From NCBI GenBank assembly GCA_027489195.1, contig JAIYAG010000040.1:1-8704 (forward strand): 8,704 nucleotides of DNA. The letters run 5' to 3'. This document shows positions 1-5,198 of the stretch, in pieces. Within the stretch, counting starts at the first letter, position 1; each line of letters starts with the position of its first letter. This DNA is from Burkholderiales bacterium. Its GTDB lineage: Bacteria; Pseudomonadota; Gammaproteobacteria; Burkholderiales; Burkholderiaceae_E. The notes under the pieces are model-generated. The model did no database searches. It worked only from the letters and a program-made list of their open reading frames with translations, and had not been told where the DNA came from. Position numbers and translations under genes: made by a program.

Positions 1-98
1 ACGTCGACGTCGAGGTCGCCGTCCGCGGCACGCTCCATCGCAGCCTCGATCGCGTCGAGGGCGGCCTCGGCGTCGCGCTGGAAGGCCTGATCGCTCAT
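1..98 (-). CDS. cyaY: CyaY, bacterial frataxin (N-terminal part only)
   Basis: Only the first 32 codons are inside the window; the gene continues past the left edge. The visible protein starts MSDQAFQRDAEAALDAIEAA and goes on to an acidic stretch (DGDLDVD). This matches the first helix of frataxins, in which acidic residues line the surface proposed to bind iron. CyaY acts in the cytoplasm and modulates iron-sulfur cluster assembly at IscS/IscU. The start is the ATG at 96-98. The gene is divergent from lptM-lysA, an arrangement common in Betaproteobacteria and the main support for the call beyond the short N-terminus. A TATGCT hexamer just beyond the start codon lies in the divergent region, but I cannot assign a promoter for this gene. 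The catalogue name rests on synteny plus 32 residues. Confidence 0.72.
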   Translation of the reverse strand, partial: MSDQAFQRDAEAALDAIEAAMERAADGDLDVD

Positions 99-169
99 GC
101 TATGCTGGCCTCATGGTTCGCGGTCTTTCCCGCGTCGGTGGAAGCAGTCGTCGCGCCGGGCTCGGCCCG

Positions 170-379
170 ATGCGGCTGCTGGCGGCGATTCTAGCGGGTT
201 CGCTGGTCGCGGCCTGCGGCCAGCGCGGCCCGCTGGTCCTGCCGGTGCCGCCGGCAGAGCCGCCTCCGAGGGTGCGTGCGCCGTCGAGCGGCACGGTGGT
301 GCTGCCGCCGGCTCGGCTCCCGGCCGAGGCGACCCCGGGCACGCCCGAGGCCGAACGTCCCGCGCGCCGCACCGACTGA
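170..379 (+). CDS. lptM: LptM-type small lipoprotein (LPS-assembly partner)
   Basis: A 69-residue lipoprotein. A short n-region (MR) and a hydrophobic stretch lead to a lipobox VAAC with the lipidated cysteine at residue 16, followed at once by GQRGPLVLP. The C-G-x-K/R-G-P-L motif is the signature of the YifL/LptM family; in E. coli LptM helps the LptDE outer-membrane LPS translocon mature. The rest is Pro/Ala-rich and probably unstructured. An in-frame ATG at 113 would add 19 residues. I prefer 170 because codons 113-169 carry many T- or A-ending codons (GTT, GGT, CTT, GGA, AGT, CGT), unlike the G/C-ending pattern after 170, and because 170 gives the usual lipoprotein signal length and leaves room for a promoter after cyaY. 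Neither start has a clear ribosome binding site. lysA follows after 51 nt, so the two are probably co-transcribed. Confidence 0.82.
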   Translation: MRLLAAILAGSLVAACGQRGPLVLPVPPAEPPPRVRAPSSGTVVLPPARLPAEATPGTPEAERPARRTD

Positions 380-420
380 GTCGCGCCCTCCCGGCCGTCC
401 CTGCCCCACCGAGTCTCCTC

Positions 421-425
421 AGAGG
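421..425 (+). promoter_or_regulatory. Ribosome binding site of lysA
   Basis: AGAGG lies 5 nt before the lysA ATG at 431 and fixes that start. It is the clearest Shine-Dalgarno in the lptM-lysA unit. Confidence 0.6.
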
Positions 426-430
426 TCCCG

Positions 431-1702
431 ATGTCCTGGTTCCCCACGATCGGCGGTCGCCTGCACGCCGAGCAAGTCCCGCTCGCCGACATCGCCGAAC
501 GCTTCGGCACGCCCACCTGGATCTACTCGCGCGGCGCGATCGAAGGCGCCTGGGACGAGTTCGCGCAGGCCACGGTCGGCCGCCACGCGCTCGTCTGCTA
601 CGCGATCAAGGCCAACAGCAATCTCGCGGTCCTCGAGCTGCTGGCACGCCGCGGCGCCGGCTTCGACATCGTCTCGGCGGGCGAACTGGCCCGCGTGCTG
701 GCCGCCGGCGGCGATCCGGCGCGGATCGTGTTCTCCGGTGTCGGCAAGTCGAGCGACGAGATGCGCGCCGCGCTGGCGGCCGGGGTCCGCTGCTTCAACG
801 TCGAGTCCGAGAGCGAGCTGGTGCGCCTGGATGCCGTGGCGGGCGCGATGAAGCTGCGCGCGCCGGTGTCGCTGCGCGTGAACCCCGACGTCGACGCGGG
901 CACGCATCCCTACATCTCGACCGGCCTGCGCGAGAACAAGTTCGGCATCTCGCACGAGCGCGCGCTCGCCGCCTACCGGCAGGCGGCGGCGCTGCCGAAC
1001 CTGCGCATCGAGGGCATCGACTGCCACATCGGCTCGCAGATCACCGAGATCGCGCCCTTCCTCGCCGCGCTCGACCGCCTGCTCGACCTGATCGACGCGC
1101 TCGCCGCCGAGGGCATCACGATCCACCACCTCGATCTCGGCGGCGGCCTCGGCATCACCTACCGCGACGAGACGCCGCCGGCACGCGGCGAGATGCTGCG
1201 CGCGCTGTTCGAACGCATCGACGCCTGGGCCGCGGCGCGCGGCCGCGAGGTGCCCGAGACGCTGTTCGAGTTCGGCCGCGCGATGGTCGGCAACGCGGGC
1301 GTGCTGCTCACCCGCGTCGAGGTACTCAAGGCCAACGGCGGCAAGCACTTCGCCGTCGTCGATGCGGCGATGAACGACCTGATGCGTCCGGCGATGTACG
1401 AGGCCTGGCACGACATCGTGACCGTCGAGCCCGCAACGGCCGCCGCCCGCGAGTACGACATCGTCGGGCCGGTCTGCGAGTCGGGCGACTGGCTCGGCCG
1501 CGGCCGCGAGCTCGCGATCGGCGAGGGCGACCTGCTCGCCATCCTGTCGGCAGGCGCATACGGCATGGCGATGAGCTCGAACTACAACACGCGCCCGCGC
1601 GGTGCCGAGGTGATGGTCGACGGCACCCGGGTGCATGTCGTGCGCGAGCGCGAGCGCATCGCAGACCTGTACGCCGGCGAGCACACGCTGCCGCGCGACT
1701 GA
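431..1702 (+). CDS. lysA: Diaminopimelate decarboxylase
   Basis: A 423-residue PLP enzyme of fold type III that decarboxylates meso-diaminopimelate to L-lysine, the last step of lysine synthesis in the cytoplasm. Visible landmarks: YAIKANSN with the PLP Schiff-base lysine K60; HIGSQ at 199-203, where the His packs against PLP; the glycine-rich phosphate loop DLGGGLGI near 235-242; the second half of the active site CESGDWLG at 349-356, where Cys349 and Glu350 come from the partner subunit; and SAGAYGMAMSSNYN near 373-385. The usual EPGR motif reads EFGR here (280-283), with Phe for Pro but the Arg retained. Length is normal for the family (about 415-430). The start is supported by AGAGG at 421-425, 5 nt upstream of the ATG. 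It sits behind lptM in the conserved cyaY/lptM-lysA arrangement. Its stop is only 5 nt from the stop of the convergent msrQ. Confidence 0.97.
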   Translation: MSWFPTIGGRLHAEQVPLADIAERFGTPTWIYSRGAIEGAWDEFAQATVGRHALVCYAIKANSNLAVLELLARRGAGFDIVSAGELARVLAAGGDPARIVFSGVGKSSDEMRAALAAGVRCFNVESESELVRLDAVAGAMKLRAPVSLRVNPDVDAGTHPYISTGLRENKFGISHERALAAYRQAAALPNLRIEGIDCHIGSQITEIAPFLAALDRLLDLIDALAAEGITIHHLDLGGGLGITYRDETPPARGEMLRALFERIDAWAAARGREVPETLFEFGRAMVGNAGVLLTRVEVLKANGGKHFAVVDAAMNDLMRPAMYEAWHDIVTVEPATAAAREYDIVGPVCESGDWLGRGRELAIGEGDLLAILSAGAYGMAMSSNYNTRPRGAEVMVDGTRVHVVRERERIADLYAGEHTLPRD

Positions 1703-1707
1703 TCGGG

Positions 1708-2340
1708 TCAGCCGCGCGCCTGGGCCTGCGACCGGGCCTGCGACCGTACCCGCAGCCGGTCGAACACCCGCCAGCCCAGCATCAGCACCACAGCGGCCGC
1801 GTACCAGCCGACCTCCGAGTAGTCGTTCTTGCCGGACTTGTGCCACCAGTAGTGGAGCACGGCCGCCACCGCGACCAGATAGACCAGCTTGTGCAGCTGG
1901 CCCCAGCGCCGGCCGAGGCGACGCACCATCGCGTCGGTCGAGGTCACGGCCAGCGGCAGCATCAGCACGAAGGCCGCGAAGCCCACGGTGATGAACGGCC
2001 GCTTGATCACGTCGCTCACGATCGCCCGCAGGTCGAACCACTGGTCGAACCAGACGTAGGTGCCGAGGTGCAGCACCGCGTAGAAGAACGCGAAGAGGCC
2101 GATCATCCGGCGCAGCCTCACCAGCCAGTTCAGGCCGGTGGCGCGCCGCAGCGGCGTGACCGCCAGGCTCGCGCACAGGCACACCAGCGTCCAGGTGCCC
2201 GTCGAGCGGGTGATCAGCTCGATCGGGTTGGCGCCGAGCCCGCCGAACCAGCCGAACACGCCGGCCCCGAGCAGCCGGCCGAGGGGCAGCAGCGCGAGCA
2301 CGAACAGCGCGGCCTTGATCGCGGGCAGCGCGCGCGGCAC
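1708..2340 (-). CDS. msrQ: MsrQ, haem-binding membrane subunit of methionine sulfoxide reductase
   Basis: A 210-residue inner-membrane protein of the ferric-reductase-like MsrQ (YedZ) family. It passes quinol electrons through b haem to periplasmic MsrP. The hydrophobic profile fits about six membrane helices. Histidines at 91, 150, 163 and 167 fall where the haem ligands of the E. coli protein lie; the motifs are YAVLHLGTYVWFD, QLHKLVYL and VLHYWWH. The KRPFITVGF and TSTDAMVRRLGRRW segments are also typical. I chose the GTG at 2338-2340 because it gives almost exactly the E. coli length (211) and register, and lies 28 nt after the msrP stop. ATGs at 2400 and 2424 would add residues overlapping msrP with poor codon use. 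No good ribosome binding site is visible for any of them. The C-terminus carries a short R-S-Q-A repeat from an 11-12-bp DNA duplication. Confidence 0.93.
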   Translation of the reverse strand: MPRALPAIKAALFVLALLPLGRLLGAGVFGWFGGLGANPIELITRSTGTWTLVCLCASLAVTPLRRATGLNWLVRLRRMIGLFAFFYAVLHLGTYVWFDQWFDLRAIVSDVIKRPFITVGFAAFVLMLPLAVTSTDAMVRRLGRRWGQLHKLVYLVAVAAVLHYWWHKSGKNDYSEVGWYAAAVVLMLGWRVFDRLRVRSQARSQAQARG

Positions 2341-2368
2341 GCCGCCGCGCCGCGCGGGCGGGCGCGCT

Positions 2369-3334
2369 TCAGTAGAAGCGCTTGAGGTCCATGCCCGCAT
2401 AGAGGCTCGCGACCTGGTCCGCATACCCGTTGAACATCAGCGTCGGCCGCTTGCGCTGGATGAACCCGTCCTCGCCGATGCGGCGCTCCGTCGCCTGCGA
2501 CCATCGCGGATGGTCGACGTTCGGGTTCACGTTCGAGAAAAAGCCGTACTCCTGCGGCGCCGAACGGTTCCACGAGGTGATCGGCTGCTTCTCGACGAAG
2601 CGGATCTTCACCAGCGACTTGTTGCTCTTGAAGCCGTACTTCCAGGGGACGACCAGCCGAATCGGCGCACCGTTCTGGTTCGGCAGCACCTCGCCGTACA
2701 GGCCGAAGGTCAGCAGCGTGAGCGGGCTGTTCGCCTCGTCCATCCGCAGGCCCTCGACGTACGGCCAGGCGAGCACCGACGAGCTCACGCCCGGCATCTG
2801 CTTCGGATCGTTGAGGGTGTGGAACTCGACGAACTTCGCGTTGCCGGTCGGCTCGACGCGCTTGATCAGTTCGGCCAGCGGGAACCCCACCCAGGGGATC
2901 ACCATCGACCAGCCCTCGACGCAGCGCATGCGGTAGACACGCTCCTCCATCGGGGCGAGCTTGAGCAGGTCCTCGATGCCGAAGGTGCCGGGCTTGCCGA
3001 CCTCGCCCTCGACCGCGACCGTCCAGGGCCGGGTCTTGAGCCGACCGGCGTTGCGCACCGGATCGTCCTTGTCGAGGCCGAACTCGTAGAAGTTGTTGTA
3101 CGTCGTCACGTCCTTGTAGGGCGTGGGCTTGTCGGTGGTGCCGAACGGACCGGGCTTGGCCGGCAGCTTGGCCGGCTCGGGCTTGGGCCCCTGGGCGAGC
3201 GCGAGCCCCGACGCTCCCGGCAGCGCGATACCTGCGGCGGCCGCGCGGACGAGCTCGCGGCGACGCTGCCAGACGCGGCGCGGCGTGATCTCGGACGCGG
3301 TGGGTTCATGGCGGGGCGGGGTGCGAATGAGCAC
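2369..3334 (-). CDS. msrP: MsrP, molybdenum-cofactor catalytic subunit of methionine sulfoxide reductase
   Basis: A 321-residue periplasmic molybdoenzyme (formerly YedY) of the sulfite-oxidase fold that reduces methionine sulfoxide in envelope proteins. Cys138 in RMRCVEGWSMVIPWVGFPL is the molybdenum-ligating cysteine with its conserved flank. Other family segments are KDVTTYNNFYEFG near 74-86 and PWKYGFKSNKSLVKI in the C-terminal half. The N-terminus has a twin-arginine-like signal (RRREL at 24-28), a hydrophobic Ala/Gly stretch and a likely cleavage after ALA at residue 47. The position after the arginines that is usually Phe is Glu here. The start is the GTG at 3332-3334, with AGGAG 6 nt upstream (3341-3345 on the plus strand) and the typical SEITPRRVW leader; an upstream in-frame extension to 3436 is rejected. 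It is followed by msrQ. In many Burkholderiales resB-ccsA precede msrP; here a gene-free repeat spacer does. Confidence 0.95.
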   Translation of the reverse strand: MLIRTPPRHEPTASEITPRRVWQRRRELVRAAAAGIALPGASGLALAQGPKPEPAKLPAKPGPFGTTDKPTPYKDVTTYNNFYEFGLDKDDPVRNAGRLKTRPWTVAVEGEVGKPGTFGIEDLLKLAPMEERVYRMRCVEGWSMVIPWVGFPLAELIKRVEPTGNAKFVEFHTLNDPKQMPGVSSSVLAWPYVEGLRMDEANSPLTLLTFGLYGEVLPNQNGAPIRLVVPWKYGFKSNKSLVKIRFVEKQPITSWNRSAPQEYGFFSNVNPNVDHPRWSQATERRIGEDGFIQRKRPTLMFNGYADQVASLYAGMDLKRFY

Positions 3335-3340
3335 GCGAGT

Positions 3341-3345
3341 CTCCT
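3341..3345 (-). promoter_or_regulatory. Ribosome binding site that decides the msrP GTG start
   Basis: Reads AGGAG on the minus strand, 6 nt before the GTG at 3332-3334. It is the best Shine-Dalgarno in this stretch and settles the start over upstream codons that would add 34 residues of poor coding character. Confidence 0.75.
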
Positions 3346-3436
3346 GGGCGCCGGGGGCGCGACAACGGGTGGTCGTCATTCTGCGGGAGTCCTGACCCAC
3401 CGGCCAGCGCAGGCGACCCGGAGCCGGAAACGACAT

Positions 3437-3523
3437 GGGCGCCCATTCGCTTGAACGGGCGCCCGGTCGTGGAACGGGCGCCCGAGGGCGCCCACTCGTG
3501 GAAACGGGCGCCCGAGGGCGCCC
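3437..3523. repeat. Six-copy GGGCGCCC palindrome array
   Basis: The 8-bp palindrome GGGCGCCC begins at 3437, 3457, 3476, 3486, 3506 and 3516, so steps are 20, 19, 10, 20 and 10 nt. The last four copies form two 26-27-bp tandem units (3468-3493 and 3497-3523), each CGTGGAA(A) plus two palindromes separated by GA; the first two copies look like a decayed unit. Neighbouring palindromes can pair with each other or fold alone, so an RNA from either strand would be highly structured. It lies downstream of the cytochrome c4 stop and upstream of msrP, both leftward. It could attenuate or terminate cytochrome mRNA, but no T-tract follows. No protein coding is credible in it. Confidence 0.85.
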
Positions 3524-3532
3524 GTCCGGGGT

Positions 3533-3546
3533 CGACGCGCGCGTCG
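3533..3546. repeat. 14-bp perfect palindrome after the cytochrome c4 stop
   Basis: CGACGCGCGCGTCG is its own reverse complement and starts 5 nt past the end of the cytochrome c4 gene on the minus strand. It may form a 3' end hairpin together with the GGGCGCCC array, but has no T-tract, and short CG-alternating palindromes arise easily in such GC-rich DNA. Confidence 0.5.
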
Positions 3547-3551
3547 GCGCG

Positions 3552-4259
3552 TCAGCGCAGGCCGGCGACGTAGTCGGAGACGGCCTTGATCTCGCGGTCG
3601 GACAGGCGCGCCGAGATCGCGGTCATCTGCGCGCTGTTCATGCGCTGGCCGCCGCGGAACTGCACGAGCTGCGACTCGGTGTACTCGGCCCACTGGCCGG
3701 CGAGGCGTGGGTACTGGGCGGGCATGCCGGCACCCGCCGGGCCGTGGCAGCCGGCGCAGGACGGCACCTGCTTGCCCGGGATGCCGCCGCGGTAGATCTG
3801 CTGGCCGAGCTCGACCAGCGCCTTGTCCTTGGCGGACGAGGGCTTCTTCGTCTGGCTCGCGTAGTAGGCGGCGACGTTGCGCTTGTCGTCGTCGGACAGC
3901 GTCGACGCGAAGCCCATCATGATCGCGTTGACCCGCTCGGCCTGCTTGGCGCCGGGCTTCGGCACGAAGTTGACGAGCTGCTTGTACAGGTACTCGGCAT
4001 GCTGGCCGGCGAGCTTCGGATTGGCCGGGCCGGTGGCATTGCCGTCGGCGCCATGGCAGGCGGCGCAGGCCTGGGAGGCGATCTGCTGGCCCTTTGCCAA
4101 GTCGACCTTCTTGGGCGCGCCCTGGGCCTGGACGGCGCCGCAGACGGCGAGGAGCACGGTGGCGGCGAGCGCCGCCACGGCACGCGCGGCCCGGGGTCTG
4201 GCAACCGGCTGGCGGAACGCGACTGCTTGTTCGCTTGAGGAGGAGGCCGGTCGGATCAT
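3552..4259 (-). CDS. Di-haem cytochrome c4
   Basis: A 235-residue periplasmic c-type cytochrome with two class I domains, the cytochrome c4 layout. Haem motifs are CAACH at 65-69 and CAGCH at 168-172. Likely axial methionines are M114 or M115 (NAIMMGFAS, first domain) and M207 or M212 (RMNSAQM, second domain). Each domain ends with the family pattern LSD-(D/R)-(D/E)-I/K...VA-YY or VSDYVAGL. An export signal with a long charged leader (1-27) and a hydrophobic core (28-43) is probably cleaved after VQA at 45. Cytochrome c4 carries electrons to terminal oxidases. The ATG at 4257-4259 has AGGTG 6 nt upstream. It is divergent from engB and shares a symmetric promoter region with it. In related genomes this gene is often followed by resB-ccsA for haem attachment; those are absent here. 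Confidence 0.93.
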   Translation of the reverse strand: MIRPASSSSEQAVAFRQPVARPRAARAVAALAATVLLAVCGAVQAQGAPKKVDLAKGQQIASQACAACHGADGNATGPANPKLAGQHAEYLYKQLVNFVPKPGAKQAERVNAIMMGFASTLSDDDKRNVAAYYASQTKKPSSAKDKALVELGQQIYRGGIPGKQVPSCAGCHGPAGAGMPAQYPRLAGQWAEYTESQLVQFRGGQRMNSAQMTAISARLSDREIKAVSDYVAGLR

Positions 4260-4298
4260 CGATGACACCTGAAAGTCGTTAATGCACGCAAACCCCGG

Positions 4299-4308
4299 AT
4301 TGTACAAT
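4299..4308. promoter_or_regulatory. Symmetric -10 element shared by cytochrome c4 and engB
   Basis: ATTGTACAAT is a perfect 10-bp palindrome in the 60-nt gap between the two divergent starts. It presents TACAAT (5 of 6 matches to TATAAT) on both strands: plus 4303-4308, minus 4304-4299. On the minus strand GTGGCA at 4326-4321 is a possible -35 with 16-bp spacing and predicts a cytochrome leader of about 33 nt. On the plus strand the -35 is weak (TTAATG, 18-bp spacing), and the predicted start of transcription near 4315 leaves only about 5 nt before the engB ATG. Confidence 0.6.
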
Positions 4309-4319
4309 AGCGCCGGTCC

Positions 4320-4961
4320 ATGCCACTCCTCACCACCGCCCGCTTCCATACCACCGTCGCCGCCCTGCACCAGCTGCCGCGAGACGGCCTCGTCGAGGTC
4401 GCTTTTGTAGGCCGCTCCAACGCGGGCAAGTCGTCGGCCATCAACATCCTGTGCAACCGCAAGCGGCTGGCCTTCTCCAGCCGCACGCCCGGACGCACCC
4501 AGGCCCTCAACTACTTCACGATCGGGCCCGAAGAGCGCCCCCTCGGCTACCTCGTCGACACGCCGGGCTACGGCTACGCGTCCGCCCCGCTCGAGATGAA
4601 GAAGACCTGGGACCAGCTCGCCGGCCAGTACCTGCAGAAGCGCCCGCAGCTCGCGGGCGTCGTGCTGCTGGCCGACATCCGCCGCGGGCTGACCGACCTC
4701 GACCGCCGGCTGATCGGCTGGGTGCCGGCCGGGGTGCGCCTGTCGGTCACGCTCACCAAGTCCGACAAGCTGTCCCGCGAGCAGGCCCGCAAGACCCAGC
4801 GCGAGGTCGCGGCCGAACTCGCCCGCACCCGACCCGGGCTCGGCGACCACGTCATGCTCTTCTCGGCCCTGAACCGGTCCGGAAGCGACGAACTGACCGA
4901 ACTCGTGGAGAATTGGATCGAGACCGGCCTGCCCGGGTCGCCGCAGCCGCCGGCGACCTGA
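4320..4961 (+). CDS. engB: EngB/YsxC/YihA, ribosome biogenesis GTPase
   Basis: A 213-residue TRAFAC-class GTPase needed for late 50S subunit assembly; it acts in the cytoplasm. All G motifs are visible: G1 GRSNAGKSS at 31-39, G2 TPGRT at 56-60, G3 DTPGYGYA at 80-87, G4 TKSDK at 146-150 and G5 FSALNRSG at 181-188. Length is usual for the family. The N-terminus (MPLLTTARFHTTVAALHQLP) is in register with betaproteobacterial EngB, so the ATG at 4320 is sound although no Shine-Dalgarno precedes it. The best -10 box ends 11 nt before this ATG, so the mRNA may be nearly leaderless. hemB lies 237 nt downstream on the same strand, separated by a plausible terminator and by a candidate antisense-oriented small RNA gene. 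Confidence 0.97.
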   Translation: MPLLTTARFHTTVAALHQLPRDGLVEVAFVGRSNAGKSSAINILCNRKRLAFSSRTPGRTQALNYFTIGPEERPLGYLVDTPGYGYASAPLEMKKTWDQLAGQYLQKRPQLAGVVLLADIRRGLTDLDRRLIGWVPAGVRLSVTLTKSDKLSREQARKTQREVAAELARTRPGLGDHVMLFSALNRSGSDELTELVENWIETGLPGSPQPPAT

Positions 4962-4976
4962 GTCTCCACCGGTCCG

Positions 4977-5010
4977 AAAAAAAACCCCGGCGACTTTTCA
5001 GTCCCGGGGT
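4977..5010 (-). terminator. Strong intrinsic terminator of the minus-strand sRNA
   Basis: On the minus strand: ACCCCGG (5010-5004), GACT (5003-5000), a GAAA tetraloop, AGTC (4995-4992), one bulged G (4991), CCGGGGT (4990-4984), then T to 4977, eight T in all. An 11-bp stem with a GNRA loop and an uninterrupted T8 is a textbook Rho-independent terminator. On the plus strand the T-tract is missing (the A8 lies before the hairpin), so it does not serve engB. It begins 15 nt beyond the engB stop. Confidence 0.85.
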
Positions 5011-5109
5011 GGAAACACCTTTGAAGAGCCTTTGAAGACCTCGCAGGCACCCGCTCAGGGAGGAGAAGCGGGAGACGATCGCGCGAATATCAGTCGCGTG
5101 ACCCTCTGT
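4977..5109 (-). ncRNA. Candidate trans-acting sRNA with anti-Shine-Dalgarno loop
   Basis: Predicted transcript of about 130 nt, from about 5109 to the end of the T-tract near 4977, opposite in strand to the flanking engB and hemB. Structure in transcript order: hairpin 1, stem CGCGA/UCGCG (5098-5094 with 5086-5082), 7-nt loop; hairpin 2, perfect 6-bp stem CCCGCU/AGCGGG (5072-5067 with 5055-5050), with an 11-nt loop UCUCCUCCCUG that can pair with AGGAGG-type ribosome binding sites; a probably single-stranded linker with CUUCAAAGG twice, 11 nt apart; and a strong intrinsic terminator. A sigma70-like promoter sits at the right place upstream. No credible protein gene lies on this strand. A C-rich anti-SD loop plus a Rho-independent end is the layout of known sRNAs such as the alphaproteobacterial CcsR/cuckoo group; I do not claim homology. 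Expression is not shown. Confidence 0.62.
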
Positions 5110-5114
5110 TGTCC

Positions 5115-5142
5115 ATGATAAGTGCTGCACAAGCTTTTGCAA
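5115..5142 (-). promoter_or_regulatory. Minus-strand sigma70-like promoter for the candidate sRNA
   Basis: On the minus strand: -35 TTGCAA (5142-5137, 4 of 6), 16-bp spacer, -10 TATCAT (5120-5115, 5 of 6). Transcription would start at about 5109-5107. The -35 lies inside the hairpin of the plus-strand terminator at 5120-5151. Confidence 0.55.
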
Positions 5143-5151
5143 GCACTTTTT
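5120..5151 (+). terminator. Intrinsic terminator between engB and hemB
   Basis: Stem AAGTGC+TGCA (5120-5129) pairs with TGCA+GCACTT (5138-5148, one bulged A at 5142); the loop is 8 nt; five T run from 5147 to 5151. Orientation fits the end of the engB transcript, 159 nt past its stop, and would make hemB depend on its own promoter. The stem has a bulge and moderate GC, so some read-through into hemB is possible. Confidence 0.55.
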
Positions 5152-5185
5152 GACCGGCCCGTCCGCGCGCTGACCGACGGGTCGA

Positions 5186-5190
5186 AGGAG
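5186..5190 (+). promoter_or_regulatory. Ribosome binding site of hemB
   Basis: AGGAG, 8 nt before the ATG at 5199, fixes the hemB start. Confidence 0.7.
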
Positions 5191-5198
5191 AACAACGA

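Noticed and set aside
113..169. Upstream ATG at 113 as lptM start
   Set aside because: The added 19 codons lack the genome's G/C third-position bias and would give an overlong signal peptide.
419..2182. A 587-codon open frame on the minus strand across lysA, and a 762-codon plus-strand frame at 97-2385
   Set aside because: Both are shadows of lysA and its neighbours in very GC-rich DNA, where stop codons are rare; they are Arg/Ala/Gly-rich with no family motif.
3437..3523. CRISPR array
   Set aside because: The repeated unit is an 8-bp palindrome with 2-12-nt gaps and near-identical spacers; there are no unique spacers of 30 nt or more and no cas gene nearby.
3435..4238. A 267-codon plus-strand frame opposite cytochrome c4
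   Set aside because: It is antisense to a clear di-haem cytochrome, and its Leu/Gly/Ala/Arg composition reflects the codon positions of that gene; its start lies in the palindrome array.
4852..5142. A 96-codon minus-strand frame covering the sRNA region
   Set aside because: It runs through the terminator hairpin and into engB antisense, has no ribosome binding site, and its codons are not G/C-ending; a non-coding RNA explains the region better.
5150..5155. TTGACC as -35 of a hemB promoter
   Set aside because: It matches the consensus at five of six bases, but no -10-like hexamer lies 16-18 bp downstream, so it is probably fortuitous or part of the terminator T-tract.
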